This document shows positions 16,193 to 24,834 of a stretch of 60,553 bases of DNA, one piece after another. The first letter of the stretch is position 1, and each line of letters opens with the position of its first letter. Source of the DNA: JAIOPA01 sp046076045 (GTDB lineage Bacteria; Eisenbacteria; RBG-16-71-46); NCBI GenBank assembly GCA_046076045.1, contig JBJTRI010000042.1:1-60553 (forward strand). The letters are read 5' to 3'. A model generated the notes under the pieces. The model saw nothing but the letters and a program-made list of their open reading frames with translations. It was not told where the DNA came from and made no database searches. The position numbers and the translations under genes were made by a program.

Positions 16193-18574
16193 ATGACGCC
16201 CCCCCGCTACCTGCACCAGCATGGTGGTTCCGGCGTGGCCCATGCGCCGGCCGCGCCGCCCGCGGCACACCTCCCGCTCGCCGCGGGCGAGTCCGGCTGC
16301 CTCGAACTGCTGGCCGATCGCCTGCGCCAGGAGCCGGGCGTGCTGGCCATCGAGGCCGACTTCCGCAGCGCCACGCTCACCGTGCGCTACCAGCCGTCGC
16401 GCCTCACGCCCGACGCACTCAACGCACTGGCCGACGAGGTCGGGGCGCTGTTCGCCGCGCGCGTCACCGAGTGCGAGCGCCGCGAGACGCTCGACGCGTG
16501 CCAGGAGTGCGCCCTGCGCCTCGGTCGCCTGCGGCCCGAGGCCGCCGCCGAGTTCCGCGCGCAGGCCTCGCAGGGCCGCGTCTCGTTGGCGCGTCACGAG
16601 CAGCCCGCCGATGGCGTCGAGGTGGTGCGTCCGCTCACGCACAAGCCGTGGGGTGCGCGGCAGACGCCGGTCGAGCAGGAGGAGCGCTCCGAGGGCCGTG
16701 CCATGGCGGTGCTCTCGGGTCTCTGTCTCGTGCTGTTGGTGGCCGGCATCGTCGCCGGCCGTGCCGGCGCCCCGCACCTCGTGAGTGAGGGGCTGTTCCT
16801 CGCATCGGCGGTGAGCGGGGGGTGGTTCACCGCGCGCAGCACGTTCGCCGCGCTCGCGCGGTTCGAGTTCGACGTCAACCTGCTCATGCTGCTCGCGGCC
16901 GCGGGCGCCGCGGCGATCGGCTACGCCGCAGAGGCCGCCACGTTGATGTTCCTGTTCTCGCTCAGCAACACGCTCGAGGCCTACACCATGGGCCGCACGC
17001 GCCACGCGCTGCACGCCCTGCTCAAGCTGCGTCCGGCCCGCGCACTGGTGCGTCGCGACGGGCGCGAGCTCGAGGTCGAGGTCGAGGCGGTGCGCGTCGG
17101 CGAGACCGTGATCGTGCGCCCCGGCGAGTCGTTCCCGGTGGACGGCACCGTCACGCTGGGCGAGTCGCTGGTGGACCAGTCCACGCTCACCGGCGAGTCC
17201 GTGCCGGTGCCCAAGGCCGCGGGCGACAAGGTGTTCGCGGGCACGCTCAACCAGCAGGGCTCGCTCGAGTACCTGGCCACGCGCGCCGCCGCCAACAGCG
17301 CGCTCGCGCGCATCGTGGCGCTGGTCGAGGAGGCGCAGTCCAAGAAGTCGCGCGCCGAGGAGCTGGCCGAGGTCGCGGGCCGCTACTACACGGTGGTGGT
17401 GATGGTCGTCGCCGGGCTCATGCTGCTCGTACCGCCGCTCCTCCTGGGTGCGGAGTGGCGACCGTCGCTGTACCGCGCCATGACGCTGCTCGTGGTCGCC
17501 TCGCCGTGCGCGCTCGTCATCGCCACCCCGGCCACCGTGCTGTCGGCGATCGCGAACGCGGCGCGCAACGGCATCCTGTTCAAGGGTGGCGCCGACCTCG
17601 AGGCGCTGGGGCGCGTGCGGCTGGTGGCGTTCGACAAGACCGGCACCCTCACGCACGGCCGGTTCGAGGTCACCGACGTGGTCCCGCTCGACGGCGTCAC
17701 CGAAGCCGACCTGCTCACCGCCGCCGCCGCGGCCGAGAAGCGCTCGCCGCACCCGCTCGCGCAGGCGGTCGTGCGTGCCGCCGAGCAGCGCGGACTCGCG
17801 TTCGAGCCCGCCGAGTCGCTCACCAACCACCTCGGCAAGGGCCTGGTCGCGGTCGCGCGCGGCGTGCGCATCGAGGTCGGCACGCCCGAGCTGTTCGCCT
17901 CGCTCGGCACACCGGCACCGGCCGCCGCACTCGAACGCGTCGCGCGGTTCGCGGCCGAGGCCAAGACGCCCATGATCGTGCACCGCGACGGCGCGTGGGG
18001 CGTGATCGCCGCCGCCGACCGCGTGCGTCCGACCGCGGCCGAGACCGTGCGTCAGCTGCGCGCCGCGGGGGTGCAGCGCACGGCGCTGCTGTCGGGGGAC
18101 AGCGTGCACACCGTGCGCGCGATCGGCGCACAGACCGGCGTGGACGAACTGCACGGCCAGCTACTGCCCGAGGACAAGGTGCGCGTCATCGGCGAGCTCG
18201 AGCAGCGCCACGGCGCCGCGGCCATGATCGGCGACGGCGTGAACGACGCGCCCGCGCTGGCGCGCGCCTCGGTCGGCATCGCCATGGGCGGCATCGGGAG
18301 CGATGCGGCCATGGAGAGCGCCGACGTGGTGCTCATGGGCGACGACCTCGCCGCGCTGCCCTATGCGGTGCGGCTCGCGCAGCGCGCCCGCACGGTGGTG
18401 CTCCAGAACCTCGTGATCGCGACCGGCGTCATGGGCGTGCTGGTGGTGTGGGTGTTCGCCGGCGACGCCACACCCGTGGGCGCACTCAAGCTGCCGGTGG
18501 CCGTGTCGGGCCACGAGGGCAGCACGGTGGTCGTCATCCTGAACGGCCTGCGCCTGTTGCGCGGCCGGCGCTGA
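16193..18574 (+). CDS. P1B-4-type heavy-metal transporting ATPase (CoaT/CtpD-like)
   Basis: A 793-residue P-type ATPase. Visible sites: TGES actuator loop (LTGESVPVPKAAGDKVFAGT), phosphorylation Asp481 in DKTGT, 'HPLAQAVV' nucleotide site, 'GDGVNDAPALARASVGIAMG' hinge. The membrane metal site is SPC at residues 437-439, and the last helix carries HEGST at 774-778; this SPC plus HEG(G/S)T pair marks subgroup P1B-4, which exports Co, Fe or Zn-type divalent ions. The N-terminus has an HMA-like fold without CxxC, plus His residues and a Cys cluster (CERRETLDACQEC). It probably exports divalent metal from the cytoplasm. Confidence 0.9.
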   Translation: MTPPRYLHQHGGSGVAHAPAAPPAAHLPLAAGESGCLELLADRLRQEPGVLAIEADFRSATLTVRYQPSRLTPDALNALADEVGALFAARVTECERRETLDACQECALRLGRLRPEAAAEFRAQASQGRVSLARHEQPADGVEVVRPLTHKPWGARQTPVEQEERSEGRAMAVLSGLCLVLLVAGIVAGRAGAPHLVSEGLFLASAVSGGWFTARSTFAALARFEFDVNLLMLLAAAGAAAIGYAAEAATLMFLFSLSNTLEAYTMGRTRHALHALLKLRPARALVRRDGRELEVEVEAVRVGETVIVRPGESFPVDGTVTLGESLVDQSTLTGESVPVPKAAGDKVFAGTLNQQGSLEYLATRAAANSALARIVALVEEAQSKKSRAEELAEVAGRYYTVVVMVVAGLMLLVPPLLLGAEWRPSLYRAMTLLVVASPCALVIATPATVLSAIANAARNGILFKGGADLEALGRVRLVAFDKTGTLTHGRFEVTDVVPLDGVTEADLLTAAAAAEKRSPHPLAQAVVRAAEQRGLAFEPAESLTNHLGKGLVAVARGVRIEVGTPELFASLGTPAPAAALERVARFAAEAKTPMIVHRDGAWGVIAAADRVRPTAAETVRQLRAAGVQRTALLSGDSVHTVRAIGAQTGVDELHGQLLPEDKVRVIGELEQRHGAAAMIGDGVNDAPALARASVGIAMGGIGSDAAMESADVVLMGDDLAALPYAVRLAQRARTVVLQNLVIATGVMGVLVVWVFAGDATPVGALKLPVAVSGHEGSTVVVILNGLRLLRGRR

Positions 18575-18581
18575 CGCCGCG

Positions 18582-19244
18582 TCACTCGAGCGCGGTCACG
18601 ACCACGTTGTCGTACCACACCGTGCATTCGCCTGCGCCGCCCGTGTAGGCGGGCAATGCGATCGCGCCGTGCGGGTTGATGTCGCGCACGCGAGCGCGGT
18701 GCAGCACGAGGTCGCCGTTCACGAACAGGCGATAGCCCGCGCCCCGCACCTCGATGCGCAGGTGATTCCAGGTGCCGTTCGGGTTCAGCGCGCGTCCGCG
18801 GCCCTGCGGGAACTCGCCCATGTACACGATCGCGTCCTGGTAGCCGCCGCCGCGTACATCCACGCCCAGACCGGTGCCGTCGAGCATGCGCACGACGAGG
18901 CCCTTGTCCACGCCGCGCATCATGCAGAAGTCCAGGTCCACCGCGACGTCGGTCCACGCGGTGTCCCCTGTGCGCAGCAGCGACCGCAGCTGCTTCTCGT
19001 CCGGCAGGTCGGCGCGCAGCATGCCGCGACGAACGCTCCACACCCCGGGTCGGTCGGCCGTCCAGCCCTGCAGCCGTCCCGACGAGAAGTCGTCGGAGAA
19101 CAGCACGCGGCCGCGCGCCTTGGCGGGTCGCGGCGAGGCCATGGGCAGCGCGTCGCGCGTCTCGTCGCGCGTCGCACCCGCGAGCGCGAGCGATGACACG
19201 AGCAGCGCCACGAGGGCGAGCGGGGTTCGCAGCCGTCGGTCCAT
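18582..19244 (-). CDS. secreted LamG/3-keto-disaccharide-hydrolase-like domain protein
   Basis: A 220-residue exported protein with a concanavalin-like beta-sandwich of the DUF1080/LamG type. After the signal peptide (MDRRLRTPLALVALLVSSLA), the fold shows as 'LFSDDFSSGRLQGWTADRPGVWSVRRG', 'GTWNHLRIEVRGAGYRLFVNGDLV' and the terminal 'GECTVWYDNVVVTALE'. These domains bind or cleave carbohydrates; no catalytic residue can be assigned. ATG 19244 is chosen for the signal peptide; CATCGT ends 7 nt upstream, so it may be leaderless. It converges on the metal ATPase gene with a 7-nt gap. Confidence 0.8.
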   Translation of the reverse strand: MDRRLRTPLALVALLVSSLALAGATRDETRDALPMASPRPAKARGRVLFSDDFSSGRLQGWTADRPGVWSVRRGMLRADLPDEKQLRSLLRTGDTAWTDVAVDLDFCMMRGVDKGLVVRMLDGTGLGVDVRGGGYQDAIVYMGEFPQGRGRALNPNGTWNHLRIEVRGAGYRLFVNGDLVLHRARVRDINPHGAIALPAYTGGAGECTVWYDNVVVTALE

Positions 19245-19397
19245 CGCCGGGACGATGGCACCCGCGGGGCGTCCCCGTCCACCCCGTGGTCCGGGGGAGG
19301 GTGGCCGTGCCCACGCGATCCGGGGGGGCACCGAGCCCGGATACGTGCACTGGGGGATCCCCACTCGCCCCGGGTGGCCGCTGTCCCGTGGCGGTGA

Positions 19398-19403
19398 TAG
19401 CCT
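19398..19403 (+). promoter_or_regulatory. -10 element TAGCCT, probably leaderless
   Basis: Extended form TGATAGCCT (19395-19403). It ends 7 nt before ATG 19411 of the arginase gene; no Shine-Dalgarno between. Confidence 0.5.
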
Positions 19404-19410
19404 GCCCGCC

Positions 19411-20331
19411 ATGCCCAAGAAGAGACGCAACATCGGCGTCATCGGCGTTCCCATCGACCTCGGCGCGGGCCGCCGCGGCGTCGACATGGGGCCATCCGCG
19501 ATCCGCATCGCCGACCTCGAGAAGCGCCTGGAGGAGCTCGGCCACAAGGTCGAGGACTACGGCGACCTCGACGTCATGATCCCCGAGACCCAGAAGCCGG
19601 GCACGGGCAAGCTGCGGTACAAGAAGCCCATCCTGTCGGCCTGCAAGGACCTCATGAAGGCCGTGGACCGCTGCCTCACCGAGGGGCGCATGCCGCTCGT
19701 GCTCGGTGGCGACCACAGCATCGCGATCGGCTCGGTCGCCGGGTCCACCAACTACTACGCGCGCCAGGGCGAGTCGCTCGGACTCATCTGGTTCGACGCG
19801 CACGGCGACGCCAACACGCCCGAGACCACGCCGAGCGGCAACATCCACGGCATGTCGCTCGCGGTCTCGCTCGGGTTCGGCGACCACGACCTCGTGAGCA
19901 TGGGTGGACGCTCGCCCAAGGTGCAGCCGCGCAACACCGTGCTCATCGGCATCCGCGACCTCGACAACGGCGAGCGCGACTTCCTCAAGAAGAGCGGCGT
20001 CACGTGCTACACGATGCGCGACCTCGACGAGCGCGGCATGCGTGACGTGCTCGACGAGGCCATCCGCATCGCGAGCGACGGCACCGCCGGCATCCACCTG
20101 TCGTTCGACCTCGACGTGGTGGACCCCGAGGACGCGCCCGGCACCGGTACGCCGGTGTGGGGCGGCATCAGCTACCGCGAGGCGCACCTCGCCATGGAGA
20201 TGTTCAACGACCGCGCGAACATCGTGGCGCTGGACCTCGTCGAGGTGAACCCCGTGCTCGACAGCCAGAACATGACCGGCATCCTCGCCGCGGAACTGGC
20301 CCAGAGCGCGCTCGGCAAGACCATCCTCTAG
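19411..20331 (+). CDS. rocF: arginase
   Basis: A 306-residue ureohydrolase that would cleave arginine to ornithine and urea using two Mn ions. Metal ligands are in place: GGDHS with Asp101/His102, DAHGD at 129-133, and SFDLD at 231-235 with Asp233 and Asp235. The N-terminus 'PIDLGAGRRGVDMGPSAIR' and NIHGMSLA are characteristic of arginase rather than agmatinase. Length fits the family (about 300). Cytoplasmic; no urease or ornithine genes lie nearby. It is followed by a strong terminator. Confidence 0.9.
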   Translation: MPKKRRNIGVIGVPIDLGAGRRGVDMGPSAIRIADLEKRLEELGHKVEDYGDLDVMIPETQKPGTGKLRYKKPILSACKDLMKAVDRCLTEGRMPLVLGGDHSIAIGSVAGSTNYYARQGESLGLIWFDAHGDANTPETTPSGNIHGMSLAVSLGFGDHDLVSMGGRSPKVQPRNTVLIGIRDLDNGERDFLKKSGVTCYTMRDLDERGMRDVLDEAIRIASDGTAGIHLSFDLDVVDPEDAPGTGTPVWGGISYREAHLAMEMFNDRANIVALDLVEVNPVLDSQNMTGILAAELAQSALGKTIL

Positions 20332-20349
20332 TCGCGTCCGCACACACGA

Positions 20350-20380
20350 AGGCCCGGGACCGCCGCGCGGTCCCGGGCCT
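20350..20380 (+). terminator. 14-bp hairpin after arginase
   Basis: AGGCCCGGGACCGC pairs perfectly with 20367-20380 around CGC. It lies between convergent genes and probably ends both transcripts. No U-run. Confidence 0.75.
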
Positions 20381-20397
20381 CGTGCTGGCGGATCGGG

Positions 20398-20631
20398 TCA
20401 GAGCGTGGCGGGTGCGGTGTCGCGGTCCTCGCCGTCCTCGCTGGGCGCCATCGGCACCCAGCCCTCGTCGGGGATCAGCATGTCGGCGTCGCCCGTGAGG
20501 CGGTCGAGGCGCACGATCACGATGTCGCCCTCGATCGTGATGCGGTCGTAGCGCCAGCGCGTCGGCCACACCAGCAGCACGAACGCCACCCCGAGCCACC
20601 CCAACCACGGGAGCAGTGCGCGTGCGTTCAC
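20398..20631 (-). CDS. small membrane protein
   Basis: A 77-residue protein with one N-terminal membrane helix (LPWLGWLGVAFVLLVWP) and an acidic soluble tail. It starts at GTG 20631, one base after the stop of the S9 peptidase gene, so it is translated from the same message. No family is recognised. Its tail ('LDRLTGDADMLIPDEGW') may sit in the cytoplasm or periplasm; orientation is not clear. Confidence 0.6.
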   Translation of the reverse strand: MNARALLPWLGWLGVAFVLLVWPTRWRYDRITIEGDIVIVRLDRLTGDADMLIPDEGWVPMAPSEDGEDRDTAPATL

Positions 20632-20632
20632 G

Positions 20633-22621
20633 TCACTTCACCCAGCGGTCGAACCACGCCGCCTGACGCACCATCCAGTCGGAGCGGTGGCGCGGCTCGC
20701 GGATGCCGTGACCCTCGCGCGGGTAGTGCACGAACTCCGTCGGCACGCCGAGGAACTTGAGCGACTGGTAGGTCTCCTGCGCCTGCGGGAACGGGATGCG
20801 CTGGTCGGCCTGACCATTGAGCACCAGCGTCGGCGTCTTGGCCTTGGCGATGTGCGCGATCGGCGAGCGGCTGCGCCACTTGTCGAACGACTCCCACGGC
20901 TTGCCGTCGAACTCGTACGCGCGGTAGCGGTGCGTGTCGCTCTGCGCCCACAACGACGGCAGGTTGGGAGCGCCGGCCGACACGATGGCCGCGTCGTAGC
21001 GCGTGGTCTGCGTGATCGCCCACGCCGACAGGTAGCCGCCGTAGCTGTGCCCGAACACGCCGAGCTGGTCGCCCTTGGCCAGCCCGGCCGCGATGAGCGC
21101 GTCCACGCCGGTCTCGACGTCGCGCCAGTCCTGTCCGCCCCAGTCGGAGCGCTTGCGCACCATGAACTCGCGTCCGTAGCCGCCGCTCGAACGGAAGTTG
21201 GGCATGAACACCTGATAGCCGCGCGCGGCCATGTACTGCGCCATGGTCTGGAACCCGATGCCGTAGCGCACCTGATAGGGGCCGCCGTGCAGCAGCACGA
21301 GCGTCTTGAGCGCCGACTTCTCGGGGGCGCCCGCGGGGCGCACGAGCACGCCCTCGATCGTCACGCCGTCGTCGCTGCGCCAGCGGAACGTGGTGGTGGC
21401 CCCGAACGCGCACGCGGCTGCGGCGGCGTTCACCGCGGTGGCGAGTCGCGGTTCGGCGTTCGCGCCGTCGGCGACCCACAGTTCGTTGGGCTGGTTCCAG
21501 CGCGACATCACCAGCGCCATGCGGCGGCCGGCCCCCATCACCGGCGCCCCCGCGGCCTCGCCGCGCAGGTCGGGGCCCAGACGCACTTCGCCACCCTTGA
21601 GCGCGACCGTGGCGATGCGCACCGAAGCGCCCTGCTGGCTCACGAAGTGCAACGAGTCCGAGGTGGCGTTCCACGCGGGCGCGAACGCGTCCTCGTCGAA
21701 CGTGTCGGTGAGCGAGCGCGGCGCGCCACCCGCGGCCGCGACCACCCACAGCAGGTTGGTCTCCACGTGCACGTCGCGCTCGCGGCCACCTGCCCACGCG
21801 ATCCACCGGCTGTCCGGCGACCACGCGAGCCCGCCCGACGGGATGCCGCCCAGTCGCTGCAGCGCGCCACCGGCGGCCGGCACGACCGCGACCTCGCTGG
21901 CGTTGCCGTCGTCCACCGCGCCGGTCGGGTTCCACACGAACGCGATCGAGCGCGAGTCCGGCGCCCAACGCGGCTCGGCCACCATGAACGCACCCGAGGT
22001 CACGCGCCGCTGCCGAGCCTCGGCGAGGTCGTACACCCAGAGGTGGTTGTACTGGTTGATCTCGTCCTCGACGACGTGGTCCCACTTGCGCTTGCGCCAC
22101 TCGCGCGCCTGCTTCGAGAGCGTGTCGAGCATGGTGTAGGCGAGGCTGCGCCCGTCGGGCGACCAGCGGAACTCGCCGACCGACTCGGTGAACGAGGCCA
22201 GCTTCCACGGCTCGCCCCCGCGCAGCGGCAGCAGCCAGATGGACGGCTTGCCCTCGTCGCTGTCGCGCGTCGAGAGGAACGCGAGCGTGTCGCCCGTGAG
22301 GGAGAACTGCGGCGCGTAGTCGTTCTTGGCGTGACGGGTGAGCGGGCGCGCCGTGTTGGTGGCGGCCTCCCACAACCACACGTCCTGGTTGTTCGTGTTC
22401 TCGGCGGTGTCGGGGACACTCACCACGAACGCGATCCGCGAGCCGTCGCGCGACCAGGTCGCGCCGCTCACGCCGCGCATGGTGATGGCGTGGTCGAGCC
22501 CGAACGCCGGCGGCGCCGACTTGGCGGCGGGCGCGGCCGTGGTCGCGGCCGTGGCGAGGGCGGGGAGGGCCGCCAGCAGGGCGGCGATGAGCACGATCGT
22601 GTGGGCGAAGCGCAGGCGCAT
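20633..22621 (-). CDS. secreted S9-family prolyl oligopeptidase-like peptidase
   Basis: A 662-residue exported serine peptidase. After the signal peptide (residues 1-25) comes a WD40-like beta-propeller ('FSLTGDTLAFLSTRD', 'WSPDGRSLAY', 'WAPDSRSIAF', WSPDSRWIAW), then the alpha/beta hydrolase domain. The catalytic triad is visible: Ser526 in GHSYGGY, Asp606 in GQADQRIPF, His638 in 'EGHGIREP'. It would cut peptides in the periplasm or outside. ATG 22621 has GGAG 5 nt upstream and a TACGCT hexamer at 22663-22668. The small membrane protein gene follows in the same operon. Confidence 0.92.
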   Translation of the reverse strand: MRLRFAHTIVLIAALLAALPALATAATTAAPAAKSAPPAFGLDHAITMRGVSGATWSRDGSRIAFVVSVPDTAENTNNQDVWLWEAATNTARPLTRHAKNDYAPQFSLTGDTLAFLSTRDSDEGKPSIWLLPLRGGEPWKLASFTESVGEFRWSPDGRSLAYTMLDTLSKQAREWRKRKWDHVVEDEINQYNHLWVYDLAEARQRRVTSGAFMVAEPRWAPDSRSIAFVWNPTGAVDDGNASEVAVVPAAGGALQRLGGIPSGGLAWSPDSRWIAWAGGRERDVHVETNLLWVVAAAGGAPRSLTDTFDEDAFAPAWNATSDSLHFVSQQGASVRIATVALKGGEVRLGPDLRGEAAGAPVMGAGRRMALVMSRWNQPNELWVADGANAEPRLATAVNAAAAACAFGATTTFRWRSDDGVTIEGVLVRPAGAPEKSALKTLVLLHGGPYQVRYGIGFQTMAQYMAARGYQVFMPNFRSSGGYGREFMVRKRSDWGGQDWRDVETGVDALIAAGLAKGDQLGVFGHSYGGYLSAWAITQTTRYDAAIVSAGAPNLPSLWAQSDTHRYRAYEFDGKPWESFDKWRSRSPIAHIAKAKTPTLVLNGQADQRIPFPQAQETYQSLKFLGVPTEFVHYPREGHGIREPRHRSDWMVRQAAWFDRWVK

Positions 22622-22662
22622 GGGGGCTCCGGGGTAAGGGCGATTCGGCACGGAACCCGCGG

Positions 22663-22668
22663 AGCGTA
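22663..22668 (-). promoter_or_regulatory. -10 element TACGCT for the S9 peptidase
   Basis: Extended form TGCTACGCT. It leaves a leader of about 35 nt with GGAG. The 12-nt repeat array starts about 25 nt upstream of it. Confidence 0.45.
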
Positions 22669-22694
22669 GCAGAAGGCGCGGGCGGTCCCGATAC

Positions 22695-22754
22695 CGACGC
22701 ACCACCCGACGCACCACCCGACGCACCACCCGGCGCACCACCCGGCGCCCACCC
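22695..22754. repeat. 12-bp tandem repeat, 5 copies
   Basis: Units of CGACGCACCACC at 22695, 22707 and 22719, then CGGCGCACCACC at 22731 and a degenerate unit at 22743. It lies immediately upstream of the S9 peptidase promoter. Confidence 0.9.
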
Positions 22755-22843
22755 CCATGCACCGCCCCGAGCAACCCTTCGTGCGACCTCGCGCGCGACC
22801 CCGCACGAGACACTGTGCGCGAGCTCGCGCGCAATCCCTCATG

Positions 22844-22955
22844 CGACCCCGTACTCGCGACCCCGTACTCGCGACCCCGCACCCGCGACCCCGCACCCGC
22901 GACCCCGTACTCGCGACCCCGCACTCGCGACCCCGTAGTCGCGACCCCGCGCGCC
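22844..22955. repeat. 14-bp tandem repeat, about 8 copies
   Basis: Units of CGACCCCGYACYCG begin at 22844 and repeat every 14 nt to about 22955; the last unit is degenerate. Copies differ mainly at two positions (TACT, CACC, CACT, TAGT). It fills the gap between the S9 peptidase and the small exported protein. There are no spacers, so it is a minisatellite, not a CRISPR. Confidence 0.9.
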
Positions 22956-22993
22956 GGACCTGGGGGCCACGACCCCCGGCCCGACGCCCGGAC

Positions 22994-23362
22994 CTAGCGC
23001 GACCCTGCGGCGACCGGCTTCGTCACCACCCGGTGCGCGACCGGCTTACCGGACTCCTCGCGCCAGAACACCGTGACGCGCGAGTCCTTGCCCAGGTCGT
23101 CGCCCGGACGGAGCGTGGCGGCGCGGGAGAACACCATCTGCTTCGAGGTCTTCCCCTTGCCGGCCTTCGCCACCGTGATCGTGTTGCCGTCCACCGCGAT
23201 CACCGTGCCGGTGAACTGACGGTACCCGGCGCGCTTCGCGGTCGCCGACTCGGTCGTGCGGGCCTCGCGCTTGGCGGTGGCCGACGCCGGCGCAGCCACC
23301 GCGAGCGGGGCCACGAGTGCGGCGGCCAGCGCCAGCGGCGCGAGCATGCGAACGTGCTTCAT
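22994..23362 (-). CDS. small exported protein
   Basis: A 122-residue secreted protein. ATG 23362 follows a very strong ribosome site (GGGGAGGTGATT), the best in the window. A signal peptide ends near residue 30 (APASATA). The mature part has an OB-like or DUF5666-like beta domain (QFTGTVIAVDGNTITVAKAG, then 'VTVFWREESGKPVAHRVV'), with Lys-rich loops. Function is unknown; a small periplasmic binding role is possible. The same frame continues upstream, without stop, into the HhH gene at 23890. Confidence 0.75.
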   Translation of the reverse strand: MKHVRMLAPLALAAALVAPLAVAAPASATAKREARTTESATAKRAGYRQFTGTVIAVDGNTITVAKAGKGKTSKQMVFSRAATLRPGDDLGKDSRVTVFWREESGKPVAHRVVTKPVAAGSR

Positions 23363-23569
23363 GCGAATCACCTCCCCTCGGCTCCTCGGGGGCCGGTGCA
23401 GGGGGAAGGCTCGCGCGAGACGCTTCTGCGCGTCAAAGGGAATCGCGGTGCACGCGTGGTGATCGGTCGCGTACGCAGCCGTTGCGGTGCGTCGCACCCG
23501 CGCAGGTCGTGTGCGAAGCGCGGTCGCGCAGTCCTTGGTGGACTTGCGCGTGGACGTTCGTCGCGTCAC

Positions 23570-23890
23570 GGCGCGGACCACCTTGCGTACAGAGCGTTCA
23601 ACTCGTGGACGGCCCCGACCCGCCAGCACGCGCTTGCGTTCGGCGGTGTAGCGCCACCACGGCCGCGCGGGCGCGCCTTCCATGAAGCGCACGCACGCCA
23701 GGAACACGTCGATCACGCACGGGTCGTGGCGCACGCCCGTTCGGGCGCAGAGGCGCTCGTACATCGCATAGGGGTCACGGCCGATGAGCTGCGTCGGCAC
23801 GTCGATCCCGAGGACGCGCAGGTCGCCCGCCGTGGCCGGACCCACGTTGGGCAGGTCCTCGAGGTGCGCGGGGCCCGTGCGTGGCTTCAC
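23570..23890 (-). CDS. Cdd1-like helix-hairpin-helix protein (3-prime limit uncertain)
   Basis: From GTG 23890 a helix-hairpin-helix protein of the Cdd1/'pathogenicity locus' type is encoded: 'LEDLPNVGPATAGDLRVLGI' (HhH), DPYAMYERLCARTGVRHDPC and 'ACVRFMEGAPARPWWRYTAERKRVL', about 95 residues in all. The frame then continues as an Arg/Lys-rich tail and runs with no stop into the small exported protein, ending at 22994 (299 codons). The end given marks only roughly where the Cdd1 homology and its basic tail end. Its GTG overlaps the stop of the deacetylase gene by four bases. HhH domains bind DNA non-specifically, which fits the neighbouring photolyase. Confidence 0.6.
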
Positions 23891-24834
23891 GCGTCCCCCC
23901 GCGGGCTCACCGCCGGGCGCCGCTCGCGCGCCGCGCGCGCGGCCCGCCACACGTTGGCGTACGCCTCGACCGTGGTCTCGATCGGCCGACCGTAGCCGCC
24001 GCCCAGCATCACGCACACGGGCAACGCGCGCGCCTCGAGCCACGCGAACACGCGCCGGTCGCGCTCCGCCAGACCGGCGTGCGTCATGCGCAGACGGCCG
24101 AGCCGGTCGGTGTGCAGCGCATCCACACCCGCCTGGTACAGCACGAGGTCGGGCGCGTGGCGGTCGAGCGCTGCGGGTACGTGCGCGTCGATCGCCGCCA
24201 GCACCTCGTCGTCGCCGGCGCCGTCGGGCAACTCCACGTCGAGCGTGCTCGTCTCCTTGTGCATGGGGTAGTTGTGGCGCGCGTGCATCGAGAACGTGAA
24301 CACGCTCGCATCGGTGGCGAAGCACGCGGCCGTGCCGTTGCCCTGATGCACGTCGAGGTCGAGTACGAACGGTCGTGCCGCGCGACCCTCGCGACGCAGC
24401 AGCGCGATCGCCACTGCGGCATCGTTGAACAGGCAGTAGGCCTCGCCGCGGTCGGGGAACGCGTGGTGCGTGCCGCCCGCGAGGTTGCCCGCCACGCCGT
24501 GTACCAGCGCGGCGCGCGCGGCCATCACCGTGCCGTACAGCGCGGCCCGCGCGCGCGTGACGAGGTCCTGCGACCACGGCAGGCCGAGTCGGCGCACCTC
24601 CGCGTCGCTCCACGCGCCGGCCAGCGTGCGCGTCACGTAGTCGGGGTGGTGCGCGGCCCGCAGCCAGTCCTCGGGCGCGGGCTCCGAGCGCGTCACCCAG
24701 TGCGGTTCGAGCACGCCCGCGGAGAGCAGGTGCTCGCGCACGAGCGTGTACTTCTCGAGCGGGAACGGGTGCCCGCCCGGCAGCGGGAACGAGTGGTGGT
24801 CGCTCGCCCACGCCAGTAGCGGGCGGTCGTTCAT
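23887..24834 (-). CDS. histone deacetylase-family deacetylase
   Basis: A 315-residue zinc-dependent deacetylase of the AcuC/HDAC superfamily. Catalytic and zinc residues are visible: 'GTHHAFPDRGEAYCLFND' (His pair), 'VLDLDVHQGNGTAACF' (Asp and His ligands), 'VDALHTDRLGRL' (Asp) and 'GGGYGRPI' (oxyanion Tyr). The N-terminal 'HPFPLEKYTLVREHLL' is typical of the bacterial class. Substrate could be acetylated protein lysine or acetylpolyamine. ATG 24834 overlaps the photolyase stop by four bases, so it is in one operon with the photolyase and the HhH protein. Confidence 0.9.
   Translation of the reverse strand: MNDRPLLAWASDHHSFPLPGGHPFPLEKYTLVREHLLSAGVLEPHWVTRSEPAPEDWLRAAHHPDYVTRTLAGAWSDAEVRRLGLPWSQDLVTRARAALYGTVMAARAALVHGVAGNLAGGTHHAFPDRGEAYCLFNDAAVAIALLRREGRAARPFVLDLDVHQGNGTAACFATDASVFTFSMHARHNYPMHKETSTLDVELPDGAGDDEVLAAIDAHVPAALDRHAPDLVLYQAGVDALHTDRLGRLRMTHAGLAERDRRVFAWLEARALPVCVMLGGGYGRPIETTVEAYANVWRAARAARERRPAVSPRGDA

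Noticed and set aside
22844..22955. CRISPR array
   Set aside because: Repeats are 14 bp, directly abutting and without unique spacers; no cas genes are near.
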